Below are positions 49,308 through 57,887 of a DNA stretch of 64,000 nucleotides, one piece after another. The notes under the pieces were generated by a model. That model was not told the DNA's origin. It worked only from the letters and a program-made list of their open reading frames with translations, and ran no database searches. This stretch comes from Ruegeria sp. HKCCSA071 (lineage in GTDB: Bacteria > Pseudomonadota > Alphaproteobacteria > Rhodobacterales > Rhodobacteraceae), in NCBI RefSeq assembly GCF_017872555.1, contig NZ_JAEDOX010000001.1, positions 1,537,941 to 1,601,940 on the forward strand. The letters run 5' to 3'. Each line of letters opens with the position of its first letter. Within the stretch, counting starts at the first letter, position 1. A program made the translations under genes and the position numbers.

Positions 49308-50230
49308 TCATGGACCTTGGTCAAATCAATCCCGTTCTTCTGGTTGCCTCGCTTATGGTGGCGGCAACCCCCCTTCTGCTGGCCGCGATCGGAGAGCTTG
49401 TCGTGGAAAAGGCAGGCGTTCTGAACCTTGGTGTCGAGGGCATGATGATCGTTGGCGCGATCAGCGGTTTTGCGATCTCGGTCGAAACCGGCTCGCCCTG
49501 GCTTGGCTTTGTTGCTGCCGCCATTGGCGGGGCCGTGCTGTCGCTGCTGTTCGTCCTGCTGACACAGTTTGCGTTGGCCAACCAGGTTGCCAGCGGCCTT
49601 GCGCTGACCCTGTTTGGACTGGGGTTCAGCGCCTTGATGGGGCAAAGCTATGTGGGCGTCAAACCCCCCAGCATGGGCGATATCTATATCCCCCTGATCA
49701 GCGATATTCCGGTCATTGGCCCAATCCTGTTTCGGCACGACCCCATCCTGTATCTGGGCATCGCATTGACCGCTGTCGTCTGGGCCGCCCTGAAATACAC
49801 CCGCGTCGGGTTGATCCTGCGGGCGGTTGGTGAAAACCATGATGCCGCCCATGCGCTTGGCTACAAGGTCATCAAGATCCGCATCATGGCGATCCTGTTC
49901 GGCGGGGCCTGCGCGGGCCTGGGTGGAGCTTACATCAGCCTGATCCGTGTGCCGCAGTGGACCGAGGGCATGACCGCGGGTGTGGGCTGGATCGCGCTGG
50001 CACTGGTGGTGTTTGCCAGCTGGAAACCCTGGCGGGTCCTGCTGGGTGCATATTTGTTCGGCGGCATCACTGTCTTGCAGCTTAATTTGCAGGCAGCGGG
50101 CGTTGCTATTCCCGTCGAGTATCTGGCAATGTCACCCTATCTCATCACGATCCTTGTGCTTGTGATCCTTTCGGCCGACAAGAGCAGCGCACCTGCCTCA
50201 CTGGGCCGGACCTTCCATGCCTCACACTAG
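49304..50230 (+). CDS. ABC transporter permease (BMP type)
   Basis: A 308-residue partner permease with about eight helices. The conserved loop GENHDAAHALGYKVIKIRI is the EAA-like ATPase contact, and NLGVEGMMIVGAISG is a family motif. It overlaps the first permease and precedes the solute-binding protein by 32 bases. Confidence 0.9.
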   Translation: MIMDLGQINPVLLVASLMVAATPLLLAAIGELVVEKAGVLNLGVEGMMIVGAISGFAISVETGSPWLGFVAAAIGGAVLSLLFVLLTQFALANQVASGLALTLFGLGFSALMGQSYVGVKPPSMGDIYIPLISDIPVIGPILFRHDPILYLGIALTAVVWAALKYTRVGLILRAVGENHDAAHALGYKVIKIRIMAILFGGACAGLGGAYISLIRVPQWTEGMTAGVGWIALALVVFASWKPWRVLLGAYLFGGITVLQLNLQAAGVAIPVEYLAMSPYLITILVLVILSADKSSAPASLGRTFHASH

Positions 50231-50262
50231 GGGCCAACTGAACCAACTTGGGGAGTAACTAC

Positions 50263-51336
50263 ATGAAATTCAAATCACTTCTGACAACTGCCGCAATAGC
50301 GCTTGGTCTTGCGACCGGTGCAGTGGCGCAAGATAAAACCAAGGTCGGTTTTGTCTATGTCGGCCCTGTCGGCGACGGTGGCTGGACCTATGAACACAAC
50401 AAAGGCCGTCTGGCAATCGAAGAAGAGTTCGGCGACAAGGTCGAGACTGTATTCGTTGAATCGGTGCCGGAAGGCCCGGACGCCGAACGCGTGATGACCC
50501 AGATGGCGCTGGAAGGCGCGGATCTGATCTTTACCACCTCATTTGGCTATATGGATCCAACCATCAATGTGGCCAAGAAATTCCCGAACGTGAAGTTCGA
50601 GCACGCGACCGGCTACAAGATGGCCGACAACGTCTCGGTCTATTCGGCGCGTTTCTACGAAGGTCGCGCGGTTCAGGGGCATATCGCGGGTAAAATGACC
50701 GAATCGAACATCATCGGCTATATCGGGTCTTATCCGATCCCCGAGGTGATCCGCGGTATCAACTCGGCCTATATCCACGCCAAGAAGGCAAACCCGGATG
50801 TCCAGTTCAAGATCGTCTGGGCCTATACCTGGTTCGACCCGGCAAAAGAGGCTGACGCCGCCTCGGTTCTGATCGAACAGGGCGCCGACGTGATCCTGCA
50901 GCACACTGACTCGACCGCTCCGCAGGCCGCTGCACAAGAGGCGGGCAATGTGATCACCTTCGGTCAGGCTTCGGATATGAGCGAATACGCCCCCAAACCG
51001 CGTGTTTCCTCGATCATCGACAACTGGGGACCCTATTACATTGCGCGCACGCGAGCTGTGATGGACGGCACCTGGACCTCGTCCAACACCTGGGACGGTA
51101 TCGGGCCGGGCATGGTAGAAATCGGTGAGATTTCGGACGCGGTTCCGGCGGACATCAAGGAAGAGGCACTGGCCCTGAAAGCGGCGCTGGCCGATGGCAG
51201 CTATCATGCCTTTACCGGGCCGCTGAAGAAGCAGGACGGCAGCGACTGGCTGGCCGAGGGCGAAGTGGCCGACGACGGTACGCTGGCTGGTATGAACTTC
51301 TATGTCGAAGGGCTGGAAGGCGATATCCCGCAGTAA
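50263..51336 (+). CDS. BMP family ABC transporter substrate-binding protein
   Basis: A 357-residue exported solute receptor. A signal peptide (SLLTTAAIALGLATGAVAQ) is followed by a type I periplasmic binding fold with FVYVGPVGDGGWTYEHN and QHTDSTAPQAAAQEAG. BMP proteins bind purine nucleosides or similar. The ATG at 50263 has GGGAG 7 bases upstream, so the extension from 50248 is rejected. The location after xdhABC makes a purine the likely ligand (inference). A terminator follows. Confidence 0.92.
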   Translation: MKFKSLLTTAAIALGLATGAVAQDKTKVGFVYVGPVGDGGWTYEHNKGRLAIEEEFGDKVETVFVESVPEGPDAERVMTQMALEGADLIFTTSFGYMDPTINVAKKFPNVKFEHATGYKMADNVSVYSARFYEGRAVQGHIAGKMTESNIIGYIGSYPIPEVIRGINSAYIHAKKANPDVQFKIVWAYTWFDPAKEADAASVLIEQGADVILQHTDSTAPQAAAQEAGNVITFGQASDMSEYAPKPRVSSIIDNWGPYYIARTRAVMDGTWTSSNTWDGIGPGMVEIGEISDAVPADIKEEALALKAALADGSYHAFTGPLKKQDGSDWLAEGEVADDGTLAGMNFYVEGLEGDIPQ

Positions 51337-51358
51337 AAGACGCGGGTAGAAATGCATC

Positions 51359-51386
51359 AAGGCCCGCAGGTTTGCGGGCCTTTTTT
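51359..51386 (+). terminator. Rho-independent terminator of the xdh-transporter block
   Basis: GGCCCGCA (51361-51368) and TGCGGGCC (51373-51380) form an 8-bp stem with a GGTT loop and a T6 tail. It lies 22 bases after the substrate-binding gene. Confidence 0.92.
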
Positions 51387-51456
51387 CGTGGCGTATTCGC
51401 TTTGGTCACATTACCGGATGACCGGGATGCTACGGCCGCGAAGACCTACGGAACCT

Positions 51457-52254
51457 TTAAGCCCTGTCCTGTGTTCCCCATCCAATCAGGCCAAGGCACG
51501 CAAACACGATCGCGGCAACGCAGACGATCGAAGGCCCTGCCGGAGTGTCGAATACATACGCCGCCCTCAACCCCGTGATGGCTGAAAGCGCGCCTATTCC
51601 CGCTGCGATCAAGGCCATCGTTTCTGGTGACCGCGCAAGGTTACGCGCCGCTGCCGCCGGAATGATCAGCATTGCGGCGATCAGCAATACACCCACAACC
51701 TTGACCGCCACCGCCACGGTCACGGCAAGAGACAGGGTCAGGATCAGTTGCTCTCGCCTTGGATCGAAGCCGCTGGCATAGGCCAGTTCTTCGTTCAATG
51801 TCGCGGTCAGAAGTTGCGACCATCGCCAGACAATCAGCGCCACGACAAGCGCCGCACCGCCCCAGATCACGACCAGATCAGAACGGGAGACCGCCAGAAT
51901 ATCCCCAAACAGATACGCCATAAGGTCAATCCGGACACCGGACAGGAATGAAACTGCAACCAGCCCAAAGGCCAACGCAGAATGCGCCAGGACCCCCAGC
52001 AGCGTGTCCATCGCATAGCCGCGACCGGCCAAAAGCGAAACGGTCAGCGCCATGACCAAAGCGACAGCCAGGGCGCCCGTGAAGATCGACATCTGAAACG
52101 TCAGGGACAGGGCCACGCCCAAAATCGCGGCATGTGCGGTTGCGTCGCCAAAATACGCCATGCGACGCCAAACGACAAAACACCCAAGGGGGGCCGCCGC
52201 AAACGCCACGCCAATACCGGCGAGCGTTGCCCGCATCATGAAATCATCCAGCAT
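51457..52254 (-). CDS. znuB: Zinc ABC transporter permease
   Basis: A 265-residue ABC-3-family permease with about seven hydrophobic helices, running from FMMRATLAGIGVAFAAAPLGCFVVWRRM to the C-terminal end. The loop SGFDPRREQLILTL is typical. It starts 1 base inside the znuC stop (TAATG), so it is coupled. Confidence 0.9.
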   Translation of the reverse strand: MLDDFMMRATLAGIGVAFAAAPLGCFVVWRRMAYFGDATAHAAILGVALSLTFQMSIFTGALAVALVMALTVSLLAGRGYAMDTLLGVLAHSALAFGLVAVSFLSGVRIDLMAYLFGDILAVSRSDLVVIWGGAALVVALIVWRWSQLLTATLNEELAYASGFDPRREQLILTLSLAVTVAVAVKVVGVLLIAAMLIIPAAAARNLARSPETMALIAAGIGALSAITGLRAAYVFDTPAGPSIVCVAAIVFACLGLIGWGTQDRA

Positions 52255-53000
52255 TATTCCGCCGCTTCCTGTGTACTCGCATCATGGTCATGATCATGAT
52301 TGTGATCATGTTCATGACGATAAAGGGCAAGCGCACCGCCAGTTCCGGTTCCGAACAAGGCCCGATATTCGGGCGCCGAGGCGACCACAGCCGGCGATCC
52401 TTCGCAACAGACATGCCCATTGAGGCATATCACCCGGTCCGACGCGCTCATGACCACGTGCAGTTCGTGGCTGATCATCAGAATGGCGCATCCGGTCTCG
52501 CGCCGGACAGCCTCGATCTGCTGGTAAAAGCTGGCCGACCCCCGTTGGTCCAACCCCTGAGTCGCTTCGTCCAGCAATAAGATATCCGGCCGGTTGATCA
52601 AAGCCCGAGCCAGCAGCACCCGCTGGAACTGTCCACCCGACAGTTGCGACATCTGGCGTTGCAACAAATCCGGCACACCCGCCGATTCAAGCGCCTCGAC
52701 ACATTGCCTGCGCGACACAGGATCGGTCAGACGCATGAACCGTTCGACAGAAATCGGTAGTGTCGGATCGACATGCAGTTTCTGCGGCACATAGCCGATT
52801 TTCAATCCGGGCTTCAGTGACACTTGACCGGCACAAGGCCGTGTCGCACCGATAATGGCCCGCAGCAGGCTGGTCTTTCCTGATCCGTTCGGGCCAACGA
52901 TGGTTACGATTTCACCCGGCTCAATGACCATGTCCACATGATGCAGTACGGTATGCGCGCCATAGCGGACGCTGAGTTTCTCGACAGTGATCAGCGCCAT
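52254..53000 (-). CDS. znuC: Zinc ABC transporter ATP-binding protein
   Basis: A 248-residue ATPase. Walker A is GPNGSGKTSLL, the ABC signature LSGGQFQRV and Walker B LLLDEATQG. The C-terminal end is unusual: about twelve residues of alternating His and Asp (HEHDHNHDHDHD). Such a tail could bind zinc and sense or buffer cytoplasmic metal. Second gene of zur-znuC-znuB, 2 bases after zur. Confidence 0.92.
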   Translation of the reverse strand: MALITVEKLSVRYGAHTVLHHVDMVIEPGEIVTIVGPNGSGKTSLLRAIIGATRPCAGQVSLKPGLKIGYVPQKLHVDPTLPISVERFMRLTDPVSRRQCVEALESAGVPDLLQRQMSQLSGGQFQRVLLARALINRPDILLLDEATQGLDQRGSASFYQQIEAVRRETGCAILMISHELHVVMSASDRVICLNGHVCCEGSPAVVASAPEYRALFGTGTGGALALYRHEHDHNHDHDHDASTQEAAE

Positions 53001-53002
53001 CT

Positions 53003-53515
53003 TTATGCCTTTTCGGTGCAGTCGGGGCAGAGACCTTCAGCCTCTACAACCGTTCGCTCGATCTCGAAACCCGCCGCGCGCGCGGCAGCACCAAGAACAC
53101 CTTTGGACGGGGCAGATTGCGCCTCGGCTACGGCGTCGCATTTTCGGCAGATCATGAAAGCAGGTGAATGTGCAGCGCCGGGATGAGAGCAGGCGACAAA
53201 CGCGTTCAGCCGCTCGATCTTGTGGACAAATCCGTTTTGTACAAGAAACTCCAGCGCCCGATAAGCGACCGGAGGCTGGGACCCGAACCCTTCGTCGCGC
53301 AACCGGTCAAGGATTGCATAGGCTCCAAGGGCGCGATGTTCCTGCAATAACATCTCAAGAACCTTGCGCCGAACCGGCGTCAGCCGCAGCCCTTCCGCTT
53401 TGCACCGGACTTCGGCGGATGTCAGAGCCGTTGCGACGCAGCTCTGGTGGTCATGTTCCTGAAACCCGACCGGGGCCGCGTCTTTGCCATTAACTGGGTG
53501 CACATCACTTGTCAT
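53003..53515 (-). CDS. zur: Zinc uptake regulator Zur (Fur family)
   Basis: A 170-residue Fur-family repressor. The N-terminal winged helix contains RLTPVRRKVLEMLL and QPPVAYRALEFLVQNGFVHKIERLNAF. Zinc-site cysteine pairs are seen in MICRKCDA and EGLCPDCTEK. It lies first in the zur-znuCB operon and faces znuA across a Zur box, so it represses uptake when zinc is plentiful. The ATG at 53515 is chosen, with ATG 53530 as an alternative. Confidence 0.92.
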   Translation of the reverse strand: MTSDVHPVNGKDAAPVGFQEHDHQSCVATALTSAEVRCKAEGLRLTPVRRKVLEMLLQEHRALGAYAILDRLRDEGFGSQPPVAYRALEFLVQNGFVHKIERLNAFVACSHPGAAHSPAFMICRKCDAVAEAQSAPSKGVLGAAARAAGFEIERTVVEAEGLCPDCTEKA

Positions 53516-53572
53516 GTTATTACATATCATGTATTGCCGCTTGAAATGTTATAAAATCACACAGAGGGCCCA
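53514..53572. promoter_or_regulatory. Zur operator between zur and znuA
   Basis: GAAATGTTATAAAATCACAC at 53543-53562 matches the Zur half-site GAAATGTTATA exactly, with a weaker second half. A second related sequence (ATGTTATTACATATCATG, 53514-53531) overlaps the zur start. Both promoters would be covered by the repressor. Confidence 0.7.
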
Positions 53573-54535
53573 ATGTCCAGAACGCTTCTTCTTCCATTGT
53601 CGATCACTGTTGCACTGCTGGGTGGACCAGCCCGCGCAGATGCGCCAAACGTTGCCGCGGACATTGCCCCGGTTCATTCGCTGGTGGCCCGTGTCATGGA
53701 GGGTGTGGGAACACCTGCCCTGATCGTCGCACCGGGTGCCTCGCCGCATGAATACAATCTGCGCCCGTCCGAGGCAGCCGCGTTGCAAGATGCAGAACTG
53801 GTGTTCTGGGTGGGAGAAGACCTGACACCCTGGTTGGAAAGCGCGATAGAAAATCTTGCCCAAGGTGCGACCGCCACAGCCCTATTGGACGCAAAGGGTA
53901 CGGGGCTTCTTGAGTTCCGGGAAGACGCATTGTTTGAGGCGCATGATCACGCGGGCGATGCGGGTCACGAAGACCATGACGACCATGGCGATCACGAAGG
54001 CCATGATGATCATGACTCTCATGACCCACATGCCTGGCTGTCGCCAACGAATGCCAAAGCCTGGCTGACCCTGATCGCGGATCAACTGTCGTCAGCGGAT
54101 CCCAACAACGCCGCTGCGTATGTGGCAAATGCCGAAGCCGCGCGCGAAGAAATAACTGCGCTTTCCGCAGAAGTGGCGGAGTTGCTTGAACCCGTTCGCG
54201 GCGGCAGTTTCATCGTGTTTCATGATGCCTACCAGTATTTTGAGGTCTCGTTCGGTTTCCCTGCATCGGGCGCGATTTCCCTGAGCGACGCGTCCGACCC
54301 AAGCCCCGCGCGAATTGCCGCCATTCAAGGTCGCATTCACGCCGAAGGCATCAATTGCGTATTGTCCGAACCACAGTTCAATCCGGGCATCGTCGAAACC
54401 GTGTTGGATGGAACATCGGCGCGATCCGGTGTGATCGATCCGCAGGGCTCGGCTCTGGAACCCGGGCCGTCCCTGTACCCGCAAGTCATTCGTAACTTGG
54501 CGCAAACCCTGGCGGAGTGTTTGAAAACCCGTTGA
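53573..54535 (+). CDS. znuA: Zinc ABC transporter substrate-binding protein
   Basis: A 320-residue periplasmic zinc receptor. A signal peptide (LLLPLSITVALLGGPARA) is followed by zinc ligands in ASPHEYNL (H59), DPHAWLSP (H153) and FHDAYQYF. The extended His/Asp-rich loop at 124-153, with about 11 His, probably recruits zinc. Divergent from zur-znuCB and controlled by the Zur box. Confidence 0.93.
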   Translation: MSRTLLLPLSITVALLGGPARADAPNVAADIAPVHSLVARVMEGVGTPALIVAPGASPHEYNLRPSEAAALQDAELVFWVGEDLTPWLESAIENLAQGATATALLDAKGTGLLEFREDALFEAHDHAGDAGHEDHDDHGDHEGHDDHDSHDPHAWLSPTNAKAWLTLIADQLSSADPNNAAAYVANAEAAREEITALSAEVAELLEPVRGGSFIVFHDAYQYFEVSFGFPASGAISLSDASDPSPARIAAIQGRIHAEGINCVLSEPQFNPGIVETVLDGTSARSGVIDPQGSALEPGPSLYPQVIRNLAQTLAECLKTR

Positions 54536-54686
54536 GCCGGGATTGGGATCGGGACGCGGGAACCTGCCGGGGTGCACCCAAAAGGGCCAAGTCCCGATCT
54601 ACGCATCAGGTTTGGAACATTTGAGAAGCGCATCAGACCATGGTCTGTAGCGCGTCAAGCAATTGTCGTTCATAGTCGATTGCGAA

Positions 54687-56090
54687 ATGAGACCCAAAAT
54701 TACTGACCTGACAATTGGCAACTGGTCTTTGTCGCGCGTTTTTCTCGCGGCGAGTGTTGCGGTCATGGGGACTGCAACGGTGTTTGTAGGTCACTGGGTA
54801 TCGAACCGGATCGAAAACGCGGTTGTACAAAATTCCGCCAACTCCGCGGCATTGTACATGGAAAGCATTTTGTCCCCACTCAGCCAGGAGCTGGCGCATG
54901 GAGATCGACTGTCCGAACAGGCCAGCCGGGCGCTGGACGAGATCTTCATGACCCAGCCGATGCGCGAACGCATTGCCTCGTACAAGTTCTGGAAACAGAA
55001 GGGCGAGATTGCCTACGCATCGGATCCCGCCATCATCGGTCGCCGGTTCGAGCCGACAGATGACCTGAAACGTGCGTGGAACGGAGAAATCTCGGGCTCA
55101 TTTGAAGAGCTGGACGACGAAGAAAGCGCGGCAGAGGCTGCGCTGGGCATTCCATTACTGGAAGTCTATAGCCCCATTCGCGAAATCTGGTCGGGGAAAA
55201 TCATCGCGGTCGCCGAGTTTTATGAAAAGGCCGATCAGCTGGAACTGGACATGGCCAGAGCCCGAAGAACAAGCTGGTTGATCGTTGGCTCGGCCTTTGC
55301 AGCAAGCACGGTTGTTCTGTTTTCCATTGTCGCAATCGGCGACAACACTATTCGAAGGCAAGGACGCCTTCTGAACGACCGTCTTGCCGAAAGTGAAAAG
55401 ATGGCAGCGCAGAATGCCATGCTGCGGTCGCGCGTCATTGATGCATCGGAAAGATATGCCGCGCAAACCGACAGGTTCCTCAGGAAACTCGGCGCGGAAC
55501 TGCACGACGGCCCCGCCCAATACCTGTCACTTGCCGCCCTTCGACTGGAGGCCGCATTCGGCGACAGGCCGGAGATGCCCACCGAGGCCGAAGAAATTCA
55601 ACAGTCGTTGCAGAAGTCTTTGGCAGAAATTCGCGCTCTTTCTCGGGGATTGTTCGCGCCGGACATCGAAAACCTGGCGCTCGTTGATGTCGTGAAAAGA
55701 GCTGTCGAGGACCATTCCGAGCACAGCCCTTTTCGCCCCGGTATTTCCTTTCAAGGCAATCCGTCGCCTGATTTGTCAATCTCGGGCAAGTTGTGCGTTT
55801 TCCGGTTCCTGCAGGAAACGCTTTCCAATGCCGCAAGATATGCGCCCGCGTCCCAGTGCACTGTCACCTGCGACGTACAAGATGATCGCATTACCGTTCA
55901 GGTCAGCGACGACGGCCCCGGGTTCGCCCCCTCCGGCGAGACGGTTCTGCGTGAGGACGGGGGACAGGGCCTTGTCGGCTTGCGTGACCGGGTCGAAAGC
56001 ATTGGCGGTCGGTTCGAAGTGACGTCAACCCCAGGCAAGGGCACCACTGTTGCTATGACGTTGCTTCCCAGAAAGATGAGTGCATCATGA
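54687..56090 (+). CDS. Sensor histidine kinase, HisKA_3 type
   Basis: A 467-residue membrane kinase. Transmembrane helices lie at about 17-39 and 197-217 and flank a periplasmic sensor of about 155 residues rich in acidic residues. The phosphorylated histidine is H273 in AELHDGPAQYLSL. The ATPase domain has N-box QETLSNAARYA (about 377-387), G1 DDGPGF (408-413) and G2 GQGLVGL. It overlaps the response regulator by 4 bases. The ATG at 54687 lacks a clear ribosome site, and a TTG at 54663 is possible. Signal unknown. Confidence 0.88.
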   Translation: MRPKITDLTIGNWSLSRVFLAASVAVMGTATVFVGHWVSNRIENAVVQNSANSAALYMESILSPLSQELAHGDRLSEQASRALDEIFMTQPMRERIASYKFWKQKGEIAYASDPAIIGRRFEPTDDLKRAWNGEISGSFEELDDEESAAEAALGIPLLEVYSPIREIWSGKIIAVAEFYEKADQLELDMARARRTSWLIVGSAFAASTVVLFSIVAIGDNTIRRQGRLLNDRLAESEKMAAQNAMLRSRVIDASERYAAQTDRFLRKLGAELHDGPAQYLSLAALRLEAAFGDRPEMPTEAEEIQQSLQKSLAEIRALSRGLFAPDIENLALVDVVKRAVEDHSEHSPFRPGISFQGNPSPDLSISGKLCVFRFLQETLSNAARYAPASQCTVTCDVQDDRITVQVSDDGPGFAPSGETVLREDGGQGLVGLRDRVESIGGRFEVTSTPGKGTTVAMTLLPRKMSAS

Positions 56091-56734
56091 CAACTTCCGT
56101 CGTTATCGCAGATGATCACCCGATTTTCAGGGACGGTTTGCACCGCACATTGGAGGAGGCCGACGGCTTCAAGGTTCTTGCCGCCGGATCAAACGCGGAT
56201 GAGGCCGTTTCCCTTGTCCGAACCCATCAACCTGACATCGCCATCCTCGACCTGTCGATGCCCGGTGGCGGCATAAGCGCGACCCGTCGAATTGCCGAAA
56301 TGGCAAACCCGCCTTTCATCGCGATATTGACGGTCTCTGAAAATAGCAGTGACGTCGCAGACGCTTTGGAGGCTGGCGCCATTGGCTATATCGTCAAAGG
56401 CGTGACCGCGCGCGAACTGACAGCTTCGCTGCGCAGTATCGCCTCGGGTGAAGGGTTCGTCTCGCCGGGTCTTGCTTCGCGTATGCTGCTTCAGATCAAT
56501 CGCGGAAGTGGATCGCAGAAAGAAACTGACGCCATAGATGATCTTACCCATCGCGAAGAAGAAATCCTAAGACGCGTCGCCAAAGGGCTGAGCAATCGGG
56601 AAACAGCCGATGAGTTGGGAATACAAGAGAAAACCGTCAAGCATTACATGACGGCGATCCTGTCCAAGCTTCATGCGCGAAACCGGGTGGAGGCCGCTCT
56701 TATCGCGCATGAGGCCTGGAACAAGAACGACTAA
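56087..56734 (+). CDS. NarL/FixJ-type response regulator (LuxR HTH)
   Basis: A 215-residue regulator. The receiver domain spans about 1-120, with phospho-acceptor D55 in AILDLSMPGGG and acidic pair DD at 9-10. A LuxR-type helix-turn-helix spans about 150-210 (LTHREEEILRRVAKGLSNRETADELG). Coupled to the upstream kinase. The convergent gene for an Asp-rich secreted protein is a natural candidate target. Confidence 0.9.
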   Translation: MTTSVVIADDHPIFRDGLHRTLEEADGFKVLAAGSNADEAVSLVRTHQPDIAILDLSMPGGGISATRRIAEMANPPFIAILTVSENSSDVADALEAGAIGYIVKGVTARELTASLRSIASGEGFVSPGLASRMLLQINRGSGSQKETDAIDDLTHREEEILRRVAKGLSNRETADELGIQEKTVKHYMTAILSKLHARNRVEAALIAHEAWNKND

Positions 56735-56808
56735 GGGTCAGGCGCTCAATGACCGGGGCGGTCTCTCAAGAAAAGAAACCGCCCCGCACATTCGTCAAAG
56801 TTCGTTGC

Positions 56809-57585
56809 TCAGTTGGCGACCGACTGAAGCCTTTGGCGGTCCGCTGCAGTTGCGTTTCTTTCAACAACGGTCCGGTTGAACGGGTCTTTCAACTCGTATC
56901 GTCCGCCCTCGATCTCTTCCTTCCAGCCGTTCGTGTAGCTGACTTCGATATTGTTGCCCTGAATCTCGATTTTTGCAGGACGACTTCCGGCGCCACCGCT
57001 CTGCCCTTGCGAACGCACGCTATCGATTGAGATGCCGTTTGCCATCGACCGAAGGCGCGAAACGTCGGCACCGGTTGCAGGTCGTTCCTCGACGGTTCGG
57101 TTCTGCGCATTCTTTCTTTCGTATCGACCGTTTTCGATCTCTTCCTTGGTACCGTCGGCATAGCGTACTTCAATGCCGCTCGCGCTTGTTTCGACCTTTG
57201 TTATTCCGGCTGAACCAGATGATCGCCCTCCAGACTGAGAGCGGTCCGTCTTACCGCTGCCGCTGCCTCGGCCCGAGCGTGACGAGCTGTCGTCATCATC
57301 GTCATCATCGTCGTCATCATCGCTGTCGCGACCACCTTTGCCCGATCCGGAACTGTCATCCCGGTCATCATCACGATCACCGCCACTGCCTGACCCGGAG
57401 TTGCCGTCACGATCATCATCCCCGCCGTCACCATCACTCCCCTTCCCACTTTTTGCGAACGCGTAAGCGGGTTCCAAACGCAGATGGCCCTCGGCGTCGA
57501 AGGTCGGCACATAAGGTGTCATCACAATCAGCGAGGCAAGCGCTGCAGTGCTTAGAAGCTGACCGGTTCTTTTCTGGATCTTCAT
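56809..57585 (-). CDS. Secreted Asp/Gly/Ser-rich protein with duplicated 47-residue module
   Basis: A 258-residue protein. A signal-like N-terminus (LLSTAALASLIVMTPYVP) is followed at 46-127 by a low-complexity D/G/S/R region with 11 consecutive Asp. Two similar 47-residue modules lie at 137-183 and 212-258. Each carries the pattern (N/G)IEVxYxxGxKEEIExGRYExKxxxNRTVxER. The acidic region could bind calcium or other cations. No family is recognised. ATG at 57585 is preferred to TTG at 57597. The gene is convergent with the kinase-regulator pair. Confidence 0.75.
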   Translation of the reverse strand: MKIQKRTGQLLSTAALASLIVMTPYVPTFDAEGHLRLEPAYAFAKSGKGSDGDGGDDDRDGNSGSGSGGDRDDDRDDSSGSGKGGRDSDDDDDDDDDDDSSSRSGRGSGSGKTDRSQSGGRSSGSAGITKVETSASGIEVRYADGTKEEIENGRYERKNAQNRTVEERPATGADVSRLRSMANGISIDSVRSQGQSGGAGSRPAKIEIQGNNIEVSYTNGWKEEIEGGRYELKDPFNRTVVERNATAADRQRLQSVAN

Positions 57586-57887
57586 TTTCGTATCCAATCC
57601 TGTTCGAGGCGTTTTCCTGTATTGGGGTCAGAATATCCCGGGCCTTGCTGCGCTACATCGGGCTTAGGTCTGATGATTTTCCGGCCGAATGTCCGGGTCG
57701 AAGAAGAACTCTGAAATTCTTTCAGACAAACGGGACAAATACTCCTGAACCTGGCTTGTCCTGCGATGCGCCCTTCGTCGCAGTGTGGGCAAGCTTGTCT
57801 GGCCCGTGACGCGTCGCGCATCCTTGCGAATAGCGTTGCAGGCGAGCGAAATACTTCAAATAGGTTCGAAGGTGACGACCAACACCG
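57586..57887. other. 302-base gap without a supported gene
   Basis: Between the Asp-rich protein gene and the LysR gene, both on the minus strand. Open frames present on either strand have no ribosome site or domain. No hairpin with a T run is evident, and no repeat is recognised. Confidence 0.5.

Noticed and set aside
52280..52325. CATGATCATGATTGTGATCATG-like runs as a tandem DNA repeat
   Set aside because: They are the codons of the His/Asp tail of ZnuC, so the repetition is explained by the protein.
56755..56785. A GGGGCGGT/ACCGCCCC hairpin after the response regulator gene
   Set aside because: No T run follows on either strand, so a rho-independent terminator cannot be claimed. The loop is long.
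57290..57330. GTCATCATCGTC runs as a microsatellite
   Set aside because: They encode the Asp run of the secreted protein, with mixed GAC and GAT codons. No sign of slippage is testable from one sequence.
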